Positions 22,462 through 29,782 are shown, counted from the stretch's first letter. The stretch is 64,000 bases of DNA from Kosmotoga arenicorallina S304 (GCF_001636545.1 NZ_JFHK01000002.1:124001-188000); one strand, 5' to 3'. Notes: a model not told the origin generated them from the letters alone. Program-made: numbers and translations.

Positions 22462-24225
22462 ATGCGAGGTATTCTGTATAAAAACAGGCAGTGGATATTA
22501 ACAGCGCTTCTGTTTTTGATTATCCCGATTTTTTTCATCAATCAACCTTTTATGATGACCATTTTTTCTTTGGTCTTAATTTACACTATAACCACTCTGG
22601 GCTTGAACATTGTTATAGGATATGCCGGGCAAATTTCAATAGGCCATGCCGCGTTCATGGCCATAGGAGCTTATACCTCAGCTCTTTTGACCATGAATTT
22701 CAATTTTCCATTCTTACTTTCTCTCTTAATAGCTGGATGCGTTGCAGGGATTTTTGGCCTTTTACTGGGAATTCCTGCTCTCAGGTTGAAAGGGTTCTAT
22801 CTGGCAATTGCCACAATGGCTTTTGGTGTGGTAGTCGAACAGCTCTTAAAATCATGGGAATACGCTGGAGGGAACATAGGAATAAGAAACATTGTATCTC
22901 CGAAACTGCTTGGAATTTCACTTTCTTCTGATACAGCAAAATACTATCTTATAGCAATTGTAAGCCTTCTCTTGTATATCATCAGTGCAAACATCTTAAA
23001 GGGCAAAACTGGCAGAGCTTTCAAAGCCATAAGGGAAAGCGAATTTGCTGCTCAATCTATGGGTATAAACATTTCAAGATATAAACTCATTGCATTTGTT
23101 ATTAGCGCTATTTACGCAGGCATTGCTGGAAGCCTTTATGCGCACACTATCGGCTACATCTCACCCACAGATTTTGGCCTTGGAAACTCTATAAATCTCC
23201 TTGCCATAATCGTTATTGGAGGTCTAGCATCACTTTCGGGCAGTTTTATAGGCTCGGTTATAATGGTTGCCATGCCCTTTATGTTCAGCAGGACACAACT
23301 TCCAATGTCTATCATTTTTGGTGTATTACTTGTATTGGTTGTGCTTTTCTTTCCACGCGGACTTGCATATGCACTGCAAATATTCAATGTCAAATTCCTC
23401 TGGAAACCTTATACAGCAATCAAAAGGAGGTTTGCAAAAATGAAGAAAGCCGAAGGCGAGTTTGTCGAAATAAATGGAAAAAGGATACATTATGTTCAGA
23501 AAAACGAAAAATCTGAAAAAACTATATTTTTTATCCACGGGAATTTCGCTTCCTGGCGTTGGTTTAAGCCTTCTTTAGATATACTTCCAACAGAATTCCG
23601 GGGGATTGCATTAGATATGCCAAATTTCGGATATTCTGATTGGATTGATGAAGCAAAGATAGAGACATATGCAAAATATGTTTCAGAATTCATGAAAAAA
23701 CTGGGCACAAATAAAGCGATTGTCGTGGGACATTCTCTTGGAGGTGCCGTGGCTCAAAAAGTAGCAATAGATAATCCTGAAATAGTAGAAAAGGTATTAT
23801 TGATCGATCCGGCACCGCCCTCAGGTTATAAAACAGCTCCTGAAGTTTATGCGGCTCTGGAGCTATACAAAAATAACGCGGATTTATTGAAAAAGGCATT
23901 GATCGGAACTATGCCAACCAGACCTGTGGATTATTTTACCGACCAGCTTGTTTCAGATGCCCTTATGATGAAGCCAGAATGCTTTATTGAGAATGCACGG
24001 GCTCTTGAAGAATATGATTACAAAAAGGAATTATCCAAACTTGAAATCCCCTTCAAGATACTTGTTGGCAAACTCGACCTCATAATAACGGAACAAATGG
24101 CCAGAGAATTTGAGAAAGTAATGAAAAATGCAACAGTTGAAATCATTCCCGATTGTGGCCATAGCGTTAATGTAGAAAAACCGGAGCTCTTCTTGCAAAA
24201 GCTGATTGACTTTGTAAAAGAGTAG
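22462..24225 (+). CDS. livM: LivM permease fused to an alpha/beta hydrolase
   Basis: A 587-residue two-part protein. Residues 1 to about 320 are a LivM permease: GLNIVIGYAGQISIGHAAFM, GIPALRLKGFYLAIATMAFG and IVIGGLASLSGSFIGSVIM, with several membrane spans. Residues from about 327 form a complete alpha/beta hydrolase with HGNFASWRWF (oxyanion region), GHSLGG (Ser 425), KLDLIITEQ (Asp 539) and DCGHSVNVEKP (His 567). No stop separates the two. A near-perfect ribosome site (AAAAGGAGG) nine bases before an in-frame ATG at 23440 could yield a free 261-residue hydrolase as well. A hydrolase at the cytoplasmic end of the permease could cleave the substrate as it enters. A lost stop codon between two former genes is the simple origin; a sequencing error that removed the stop cannot be excluded. 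Confidence 0.88.
   Translation: MRGILYKNRQWILTALLFLIIPIFFINQPFMMTIFSLVLIYTITTLGLNIVIGYAGQISIGHAAFMAIGAYTSALLTMNFNFPFLLSLLIAGCVAGIFGLLLGIPALRLKGFYLAIATMAFGVVVEQLLKSWEYAGGNIGIRNIVSPKLLGISLSSDTAKYYLIAIVSLLLYIISANILKGKTGRAFKAIRESEFAAQSMGINISRYKLIAFVISAIYAGIAGSLYAHTIGYISPTDFGLGNSINLLAIIVIGGLASLSGSFIGSVIMVAMPFMFSRTQLPMSIIFGVLLVLVVLFFPRGLAYALQIFNVKFLWKPYTAIKRRFAKMKKAEGEFVEINGKRIHYVQKNEKSEKTIFFIHGNFASWRWFKPSLDILPTEFRGIALDMPNFGYSDWIDEAKIETYAKYVSEFMKKLGTNKAIVVGHSLGGAVAQKVAIDNPEIVEKVLLIDPAPPSGYKTAPEVYAALELYKNNADLLKKALIGTMPTRPVDYFTDQLVSDALMMKPECFIENARALEEYDYKKELSKLEIPFKILVGKLDLIITEQMAREFEKVMKNATVEIIPDCGHSVNVEKPELFLQKLIDFVKE
23422..23442 (+). promoter_or_regulatory. Internal ribosome-binding site and in-frame start for the free hydrolase
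   Basis: AAAAGGAGG (23422-23430) is followed after nine bases by ATG (23440-23442) in the same frame as the livM fusion. Translation from here gives the hydrolase domain alone (23440-24225, 261 residues). Confidence 0.6.
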
Positions 24226-24581
24226 GTTGACCATAAAAACCGAGATTCGAGAATGCAAGTACTGAGTTATGAGCGAATCAATAAAACAGCTATGCTGGGC
24301 TTCGTCCAAGCTGTGTGTGCCTTCATTACGGCTTTGCATTCCTCCGGAATGGCTGGGCGCCTGTGGCAGAGAAAGGCCAAGATTTTCTGCTCTCGATTTT
24401 CTCGTAACTCGGTTCCCAATGTATTTTACGCTCAACCAACAACCCACAACCGACAACGAACCAAGAGTCGTTTATCAGCTTTCGGTTCTCGAGATAGCTT
24501 TCAGACCCATCATTTACTCCAAGGGTCAACCATGTACTTATTGCTTCACTCTATCAAACAACATTGATGTAAATTCTTAGA
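24226..24581. repeat. Intergenic spacer with heptad-repeat element, copy B
   Basis: No gene is supported here. At 24241-24275 GAG/AAG triplets recur at about 7-base steps; at 24328-24367 lies a 40-bp sequence repeated at 28211; CTCG recurs at 7-8 base steps near 24391-24412; and 24434-24461 holds four perfect 7-base units (AACCAAC, AACCCAC, AACCGAC, AACGAAC). The open frames that cross this area on both strands overlap each other, lack ribosome sites and simply reflect the repeat. Confidence 0.7.
24328..24367 (+). repeat. 40-bp dispersed repeat, copy 1
   Basis: Matches 28211-28250 in the same orientation at 37 of 40 positions (differences at three single bases). The core reads GGCTTTGCATTCCTCC then GAATGGCTG. 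Confidence 0.85.
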
Positions 24582-24643
24582 CATGGTTAACCATGATATG
24601 TTATAATAGTTCTGATATCAGAACTAGTTCCGACTCCAGAACA
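24582..24643 (+). promoter_or_regulatory. Extended -10 promoter with three operator-like palindromes before the ATPase gene
   Basis: CATGGTTAACCATG (24582-24595) is a perfect palindrome just upstream of TGTTATAAT, an extended -10 box (TATAAT at 24602-24607). Directly downstream is AGTTCTGATATCAGAACT (24608-24625), a perfect 18-bp palindrome covering the expected transcription start, then GTTCCGACTCCAGAAC (24628-24643), a variant of the same 16-bp core with three differences. The arrangement is that of a tightly repressed promoter. Confidence 0.75.
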
Positions 24644-24664
24644 ATATGACAGGAGGTAATTTAT

Positions 24665-25738
24665 ATGCTCCTTGATCCAAAACCTAAGAGCAAATCTTCA
24701 GATCTTTTCGGAAGAAAAAGAGAATTGAAAATACTGATAGATTCTTTGAGCTCAAATCCTATAACTATTATCACCGGCATACGGCGAATTGGAAAATCAT
24801 CACTTATGAGAGTGGGATTGAAAGAAATTAATGCAAGTTATCTCATTATTGATGCCAGAAAAATGTACACCGATTCTGGTGGTGCGATAAGTAAATTCAA
24901 TCTAATTTCTCAGCTGCAGCCAGAACTTGAAAAACACCTTCTAAAGGAAAAAATCAAAAAAGCATTAAAGAATGTAAAAGGCTTTATGATAGCGGGAAAT
25001 AGCATAGAATTCAACTGGAAAGAAATCAATATATCAGATATTTTAGAAGCATTAAACCAAATCAGAAAAACATTCATTATAGCTATTGATGAAGCCCAAT
25101 ATTTAAAATATTACGGAAGTCGTGGTGGAAGAGATCTCCAAAACATGATTGCCTGGGCATATGACAATCTTGAAAATATCCGTTTCCTGCTAACAGGTTC
25201 TGAAATCGGGTTGCTGTATGACTTCCTTGGAGTAGAAGATTACGATAATCCGCTTTTTGGAAGATATTTAAGCGAAATTTTGCTTTACCCTTTCAGCGAT
25301 ATAGAAGCTATATCTTTCTTAAAGAAAGCTCTCGAAGAAGCAAATTGTAGTTACAAAGAAACAGAACTAGTTGAGGCACACAAGCATCTCGATGGCATAG
25401 TTGGTCATCTCGTTCAATACGGGCTACACAGGCTGAAAAAATCTCATCCAGAGGCACTTGAAGCCGCTTACAAAGTAGCAAGGATAACTCTAAAAAAAGA
25501 ACTCAAAGAACTGGAAAAAAGGAGTCCAAGATACATTACTGTTTTGAAATACATCGCTTCAGGTGCGAAAAAATTCAGCAACATACAGAAAGCATTTCAA
25601 GTAAACGGCGAAACCATATCAAAATCCCGAATACACGATGCTCTAGATATATTAAGGAAAACTGGATGGATTGAAAAAAAAGATAACGAATGGCACATTA
25701 TCGACAAAGTATTTGAAAAACTCCTGAAAGAAGAGTAG
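24665..25738 (+). CDS. Archaeal-type AAA+ ATPase with C-terminal winged helix
   Basis: A 357-residue member of the Arch_ATPase/STAND-like group. It opens with LFGRKRELKIL, the usual lead-in, then Walker A GIRRIGKSS (about residue 38) and Walker B FIIAIDEAQYL (about 138), with LLTGSEIGLLYDFL as the sensor region. The last 80 residues (KYIASGAKKFSNIQKAF then ISKSRIHDALDILRKTGWIE) look like a winged-helix domain. Family members are common in archaea and thermophilic bacteria, often in accessory regions; their function is poorly known. AGGAGGTA precedes the ATG. Its promoter carries palindromic operators, and its own winged helix could be the reader. Transfer from archaea is possible. Confidence 0.85.
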   Translation: MLLDPKPKSKSSDLFGRKRELKILIDSLSSNPITIITGIRRIGKSSLMRVGLKEINASYLIIDARKMYTDSGGAISKFNLISQLQPELEKHLLKEKIKKALKNVKGFMIAGNSIEFNWKEINISDILEALNQIRKTFIIAIDEAQYLKYYGSRGGRDLQNMIAWAYDNLENIRFLLTGSEIGLLYDFLGVEDYDNPLFGRYLSEILLYPFSDIEAISFLKKALEEANCSYKETELVEAHKHLDGIVGHLVQYGLHRLKKSHPEALEAAYKVARITLKKELKELEKRSPRYITVLKYIASGAKKFSNIQKAFQVNGETISKSRIHDALDILRKTGWIEKKDNEWHIIDKVFEKLLKEE

Positions 25739-26026
25739 GAGATGCTACACAACTGATTCCCGCCTCTCAGCTTCTGTGTTCAATCTTCCATCCTGAGATT
25801 TACCCGTCGTCCTGAACTTGATTCAGAATCTATTGTTCTTAACTTCTAATCCCCTCTGTCCCTCGACTCTCGATTATCGGCTCATAAACCGCGTACAACC
25901 TACAACGGATCACCCACGACAAAGAGAGCGGGTTTAGAGTCCGGGGTCTAGGGTTTAGTAAGAACACCAGACTCAAGACTTTATAGTCTCTTGCTTTCTG
26001 TGTCAGCAATACAATTGCTTCCTGTG
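25739..26026. repeat. Intergenic spacer with heptad-repeat element, copy C
   Basis: No gene is supported. It holds CTCG/CTCG/ATCG at 25862, 25869 and 25876 (7-base steps), AAC-rich units around 25887-25920, and four perfect 7-base units at 25930-25957 (GGGTTTA, GAGTCCG, GGGTCTA, GGGTTTA). At 25808-25831 is an imperfect palindrome of the TCCTGAACTTGATTCAG type that looks like a worn REP-like unit. Confidence 0.65.
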
Positions 26027-27298
26027 TTATTGGAGCAGTATATCTTTAAGAATGGCTTTTATGTCATCAAACGTAAGCATAAGTTGACCACCTTGAGGAT
26101 AATCCGATAACCAGGATTTTTCATCAATCCAATATTCGTCTGTTGCTCTTATGACCCCATCTTCATCTATAACAAATATTCTTTCAGCTGCCGGATATCC
26201 GTACAATGAAAGCATATCTCTATCGTTTACCACATAAAGCCATTTCATATTTTCAGAGCATAGCCCATCATATTCCTTACCAGTAAGCAACCATATTATC
26301 CTTATTGAACTTACATAGAATTCTTTCAAGTAATAGTCAATGTGTAGAAGCTGGTACAACCTGGCTTTGTTGGTGTCCGTAAAGGCATTATTGCAGCAGT
26401 TGCCTTCATTTTTTGAGGATATCTCACAAGGCTTATAAGAACTCAAAACGAGAATCGTTGCTTTTGTATCTGTTGATGGAATTGACACTTCTCTTCCCAG
26501 AAGATCTTTTACCGTAAAAGCCGGGGCTTTGCATCCAACCTCAAGGAATGGCTTAAATGTTGCAGCTTCATCCACAGCTTCCAAAACGACCTTTGCACCG
26601 TCAGGAGAAATAGAAAGTATCCTGTAGTTTTCATCACCAATAGGTATTACCTCTTCGGCACTGTAAACTTCCGGTGATGGTACTGATGGATTGATCTTTC
26701 CGTCCAGATTGAGATCTATACCGAAATGAATGTCATCCAATACGCTGTAATCTCCGTCTGTTCTTTTTGTAAAAAGAATCACTTTATAAATATTTCCTGA
26801 GACTTCAAGCATTCCCTCCCGGTGACTTGAAAACCAATAGCTCAATGTATACTTTCCAAAAAAACCAAACTTTGTTCCCACAAAGCGTAAAAGCACGTCA
26901 TTCGAATGCTCTTTTCCATCGACATCATAACAGATTGTCACTTTCTTTTTCCAGAAATAAATATCCTGAGTTCCTTTCGTTTTTCTCAAATAACATTCCG
27001 CAGGACCATCGTCAATAAAACTACCATTGTTATTTGCATCCACCCACAGAGTTGGTGCTGGCCCGTCGAGGAGCATAATGCCAAGCTGTCTGGCTCCAAC
27101 ATTTATCTCTCCATAGAGAAATCTCGATTCTGATGCAATAGGTAATTCAGTTGGCCGTTTTGCAAATAACACAACGTTCTGAGTAAAAGACCCGGTATTC
27201 CAGTCTATAATGCATGGAAGATAAGCAACCACAGTGCCGCCAAGCAACAATAAAGGCAGGATTACCACTAAAGCAATGAATATGATGCGTTTTATCAT
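26027..27298 (-). CDS. Exported or membrane-anchored protein with C-terminal thioredoxin-like (AhpC/TSA-type) domain
   Basis: A 423-residue protein. The N terminus is a long hydrophobic segment (MIKRIIFIALVVILPLLLLGG) acting as signal or anchor. Residues of about 40-265 are unrecognised and beta-rich. From about 270 (GCKAPAFTVKDLLGREV) the chain resembles the peroxiredoxin/TlpA start, followed by ILVLSSYKPCE and a late VIDEDGVIRATDEYW strand typical of thioredoxin folds. The usual CxxC is missing; nearby cysteines are in KPCEISS and GNCCNN. ATG 27298 follows GGGGAGGTG, so the longer frame from 27355 was rejected. It is 23 bases after the cysteine-rich secreted protein gene, suggesting that it acts on that partner, for instance on its disulfides. 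That is an inference. Confidence 0.7.
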   Translation of the reverse strand: MIKRIIFIALVVILPLLLLGGTVVAYLPCIIDWNTGSFTQNVVLFAKRPTELPIASESRFLYGEINVGARQLGIMLLDGPAPTLWVDANNNGSFIDDGPAECYLRKTKGTQDIYFWKKKVTICYDVDGKEHSNDVLLRFVGTKFGFFGKYTLSYWFSSHREGMLEVSGNIYKVILFTKRTDGDYSVLDDIHFGIDLNLDGKINPSVPSPEVYSAEEVIPIGDENYRILSISPDGAKVVLEAVDEAATFKPFLEVGCKAPAFTVKDLLGREVSIPSTDTKATILVLSSYKPCEISSKNEGNCCNNAFTDTNKARLYQLLHIDYYLKEFYVSSIRIIWLLTGKEYDGLCSENMKWLYVVNDRDMLSLYGYPAAERIFVIDEDGVIRATDEYWIDEKSWLSDYPQGGQLMLTFDDIKAILKDILLQ

Positions 27299-27321
27299 GT
27301 CCTCACCTCCCCACTCACAAA

Positions 27322-27699
27322 TTAGTTGCACACGCAAGATTTGTCGACTAAGCAAACACCCTCAAAAATACCGCTATTAAGGGTACAATTAATAGTTCCG
27401 GAAATCAAACCATTCCCGGAAAAAGTCTCCACCCTTTCACACTCGTCGAACCAAAAGGGTCCCACATACGTGCAGTGTAAATGTAATGTAAGGCTCACCG
27501 GCAAAGGGGAATCATTTTCATCATAGTGTTCCGCCTTCCCCATCAAACTACAAATGTAAACAGTATCTTGGTGTTCACACATAGAAAGACATAGTGTCAC
27601 CGAACATCCAGGATCAGCTATGAGAGGAATAGCAGAAAATACCATTGCTACACTTGACAGAAATAATACAGTAATAATGTACTTTTGAACCGTTTTCAT
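27322..27699 (-). CDS. Small cysteine-rich secreted protein
   Basis: A 125-residue protein with a signal peptide (KYIITVLFLSSVAMVFSA) and a mature part of about 100 residues holding ten cysteines (for example GCSVTLCLSMCEH, HLHCTYVG, FFDECE-like WFDECERVE, and the ending CLVDKSCVCN). No family is recognised. The cysteine density suggests a disulfide-stabilised extracellular or envelope protein. AAAGGGGG precedes ATG 27699; the longer frame upstream has no ribosome site. It is co-transcribed with the thioredoxin-fold protein, which follows at once. A peptide ligand, toxin or surface protein are all possible; none is shown by the sequence. Confidence 0.75.
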   Translation of the reverse strand: MKTVQKYIITVLFLSSVAMVFSAIPLIADPGCSVTLCLSMCEHQDTVYICSLMGKAEHYDENDSPLPVSLTLHLHCTYVGPFWFDECERVETFSGNGLISGTINCTLNSGIFEGVCLVDKSCVCN

Positions 27700-27960
27700 A
27701 AGAATCCCCCTTTCAAAATAAGAGGTTATACAAAACCACAAATGACTTTGCTCTAGGTAAAGGTTAAATTTAACATAATTTATTATAACTAATATAATAC
27801 CCATAATAAAATATTGTTTTTCTTTATTTTCTTGTTTTTTTTATAATTTATTTTATTATTTTGCTTTTTCTTCTCTTTTCTTTTGTTTCCTTATCGTTTC
27901 TTTTGTATGCGAATAATATTCGTCTTAATTTAAACTGTATGAAAATATAGGACTGAGAAA
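27700..27960. other. AT-rich upstream region with long pyrimidine tract
   Basis: The plus strand from about 27815 to 27905 is almost wholly T and C with T runs; on the minus strand this is an A-rich tract about 120-200 bases upstream of the cysteine-rich gene, as in UP elements or curved promoters. A perfect palindrome GTTAAATTTAAC lies at 27763-27774, and several TATAAT-like sequences occur around 27780-27800. No gene is supported. Confidence 0.5.
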
Positions 27961-28055
27961 CATCTTGAGTTCAGTTGCGCGGGTCAAGGGTCTGGAGTAT
28001 AGCAAACGCTGTCGGTTGTGAGTTGTAAGTGCCTTTATAAGCCGAGAACCGAGAG

Positions 28056-28145
28056 CCGCAGTGCGGCGACAGATGATAGTACGACAGTTGGTGGGGCGAC
28101 TGCTGATAGTACGACAAATGATAATGCGACGGTTGGTAAGGCGAG
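28056..28145 (+). repeat. 15-bp tandem array, six units
   Basis: Six consecutive 15-base units each end in CGAC (last unit CGAG). They alternate between two types: TGATAGTACGAC-like (28071, 28101, 28116) and GTTGGTGGGGCGAC-like (28086, 28131); the first unit (28056) is the most divergent. Confidence 0.8.
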
Positions 28146-28210
28146 GATCGAATACTAAGAATTGAATGCAGAGGTGCTGAGCTAAAGCTCAGGATATATT
28201 TGACTTCGTC

Positions 28211-28250
28211 ACGGCTTTGCATTCCTCCAGAATGGCTGCGCGCCTATGGC
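28211..28250 (+). repeat. 40-bp dispersed repeat, copy 2
   Basis: Matches 24328-24367 at 37 of 40 positions. In both copies CTTCGTC occurs shortly upstream (28204 here; 24300 in copy 1, with 21 extra bases between). Confidence 0.85.
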
Positions 28251-28359
28251 GGATAAGAACCGAGAATCCGAGAACCAAGAAACCGAGAGACACCGATGAG
28301 ACCGCTATGCTGAACTAAAGATCAAGCTATGCACCTGCGATGGATATCATCGACAAAGT

Positions 28360-28386
28360 CTACCAAAACAACCACGAAGTGGTTCA
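28360..28386 (-). terminator. Probable terminator of the pyr operon
   Basis: On the minus strand AACCAC-TTC-GTGGTT forms a short perfect stem followed by GTTTTGG, about 70 bases after the pyrE stop. The stem is only six pairs. Confidence 0.4.
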
Positions 28387-28451
28387 TGACAACTGCAAAG
28401 CAATTCATAGCAATCCTAAAATTAATGTCTTTTTTATTGTTCTCGAATCAC

Positions 28452-29030
28452 CTAACTCCTGTTTCCTCTGCTTCCCGGTTTTACTACTGGGATTCCTTTT
28501 TTGCAAAGTGGGCAATTTGGGGGTTCATAAGTAACTGCGTTGATTTTCAAAAGCGATTTGAATTTCACTCCAAAATCCACCTGATCATTGCTGCGATCAA
28601 CGACACTGCCTATGCCTATGATTTCGCCTCCCAATTTTTTTACAACTTGCATCACTTCCTTTGTAGAACCGCCTGTGGTGATTACATCTTCAACGATAAG
28701 GACTTTTTCTCCTCTATTTATTTCAAAGCCTCTTCTCAATTGCATCTGGCCTTGAACTCTTTCTGCAAATATCCCGCGAACGTTAAGCTGTTTTGCCATT
28801 TCATAGGCCAAAACCACACCACCGAGTGCTGGCCCGATTACAACATCGATTTTATCAATGGCAAATTCATCAGCCAATTTTTTTGAAAACAATTCACTAT
28901 ATTTTGGATATTGAAAGAGTTTCGCACATTGGATATATGTATCACTGTGTTTTCCGGAACTGAGCAAAAAATGCCCTTTTAACACCGCTCCAAGGGATAA
29001 GAGTATTTCCATGGCTTCTTTATCATCCAT
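28452..29030 (-). CDS. pyrE: Orotate phosphoribosyltransferase
   Basis: A 192-residue enzyme that joins orotate to PRPP to give OMP. The PRPP-binding motif [13 protein letters not shown] (about residue 110) and the upstream KHSDTYIQC and [14 protein letters not shown] segments are diagnostic. A C-terminal CPLCKKG pair of cysteines is present, as in several thermophilic homologues. GGAGGG precedes the ATG, 11 bases after pyrF. It is the last gene of the operon. Confidence 0.95.
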   Translation of the reverse strand: MDDKEAMEILLSLGAVLKGHFLLSSGKHSDTYIQCAKLFQYPKYSELFSKKLADEFAIDKIDVVIGPALGGVVLAYEMAKQLNVRGIFAERVQGQMQLRRGFEINRGEKVLIVEDVITTGGSTKEVMQVVKKLGGEIIGIGSVVDRSNDQVDFGVKFKSLLKINAVTYEPPNCPLCKKGIPVVKPGSRGNRS

Positions 29031-29041
29031 ATAAATCCCTC

Positions 29042-29782
29042 CTACTTCGAATACGTTAAATTATAAAATTCTTCACAGCTCTTACTTATGTTTTCTGCAT
29101 AGATTATGGATCTTGAAACGTTTATAATCAGCCTCTCGTAATGTTCGCTATCCCGTAAGAAATCCACACTTCCACCCTGAGAACCTATTCCAGGGACGAG
29201 AACAAAGCTATCATTCCCCTCAAGTAAAGGCATTAACTTCTCGCCCTGGGTAGCTCCAAGAACCATTCCAAGATTCTTATAACCTTTTCTCCATTCACCG
29301 ATTTTTTTTGCGACTTTTAAAGAAAGATCATCATGAGTCTGAAAATCCGCTGCACTTTGATTGCTTGTCAAAGTCAAAATAAAAGCGTAACGATCTTCAT
29401 ATTTTGCAAAGGCTTTTATTGAATCAAACCCCATATAAGGATTCAAAGTTACGGCATCCGCTTGTGCAACTTCATACGCAAATCTTGCGTATTGAGAGGA
29501 AGAGTTGGCTATATCGCCGAATTTAGCATCGAGTATCCAGGGAATTTCAGGCGGAATTGCCGCTACTACCTCCTTCAAGATTTCGATTCCTTCTTCTCCC
29601 ATGGCAAGATAAAAACCAAGGTTAGCTTTATAGGCACAAACATACTCCTTTGTTTCCGCTATTATTTTTTTGCAAAAGCTCACTGGATTCTGTTGTATTC
29701 TTTCTGGATCGATATCGAGCCCTACACACAGGTGTGAGCCGTTTTTTTCGCGTAAATTCATCAGTTTTTCAACAAAACTCAC
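29042..29782 (-). CDS. pyrF: Orotidine 5'-phosphate decarboxylase (subfamily 2)
   Basis: A 246-residue enzyme that decarboxylates OMP to [15 protein letters not shown] near the N terminus and the catalytic Asp-x-Lys-x-x-Asp motif in [12 protein letters not shown] (about residue 90) identify it; [11 protein letters not shown] is the phosphate-binding region. The length and N terminus fit the second subfamily. It starts at GTG overlapping the pyrD stop, behind GGGAGG. Confidence 0.95.
   Translation of the reverse strand: MSFVEKLMNLREKNGSHLCVGLDIDPERIQQNPVSFCKKIIAETKEYVCAYKANLGFYLAMGEEGIEILKEVVAAIPPEIPWILDAKFGDIANSSSQYARFAYEVAQADAVTLNPYMGFDSIKAFAKYEDRYAFILTLTSNQSAADFQTHDDLSLKVAKKIGEWRKGYKNLGMVLGATQGEKLMPLLEGNDSFVLVPGIGSQGGSVDFLRDSEHYERLIINVSRSIIYAENISKSCEEFYNLTYSK

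Larger units (their letters stand above)
27961..28320. repeat. Intergenic spacer with heptad-repeat element, copy D (inverted)
   Basis: Three 7-base units at 27981-28001 (GGGTCAA, GGGTCTG, GAGTATA), three at 28011-28031 (GTCGGTT, GTGAGTT, GTAAGTG) and three at 28041-28061 (GCCGAGA, ACCGAGA, GCCGCAG). The order and strand are the inverse of copies A-C. A 15-bp tandem array, the second copy of the 40-bp repeat and a further CCGAGAA-type run (28255-28300) follow. No gene is supported; frames crossing it only translate the repeats. Confidence 0.7.

Noticed and set aside
24031-24580. Overlapping frames of 60-141 codons on both strands after livM
   Set aside because: They translate the spacer repeats or run into the fusion gene; none has a ribosome site.
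28056-28145. CRISPR array
   Set aside because: The 15-bp units are contiguous, degenerate and lack spacers of constant length; no cas genes are near.
27971-28222. An 83-codon frame with SPHQLSYYHL-type repeats
   Set aside because: It is the translation of the 15-bp tandem array and the 40-bp repeat; no ribosome site.
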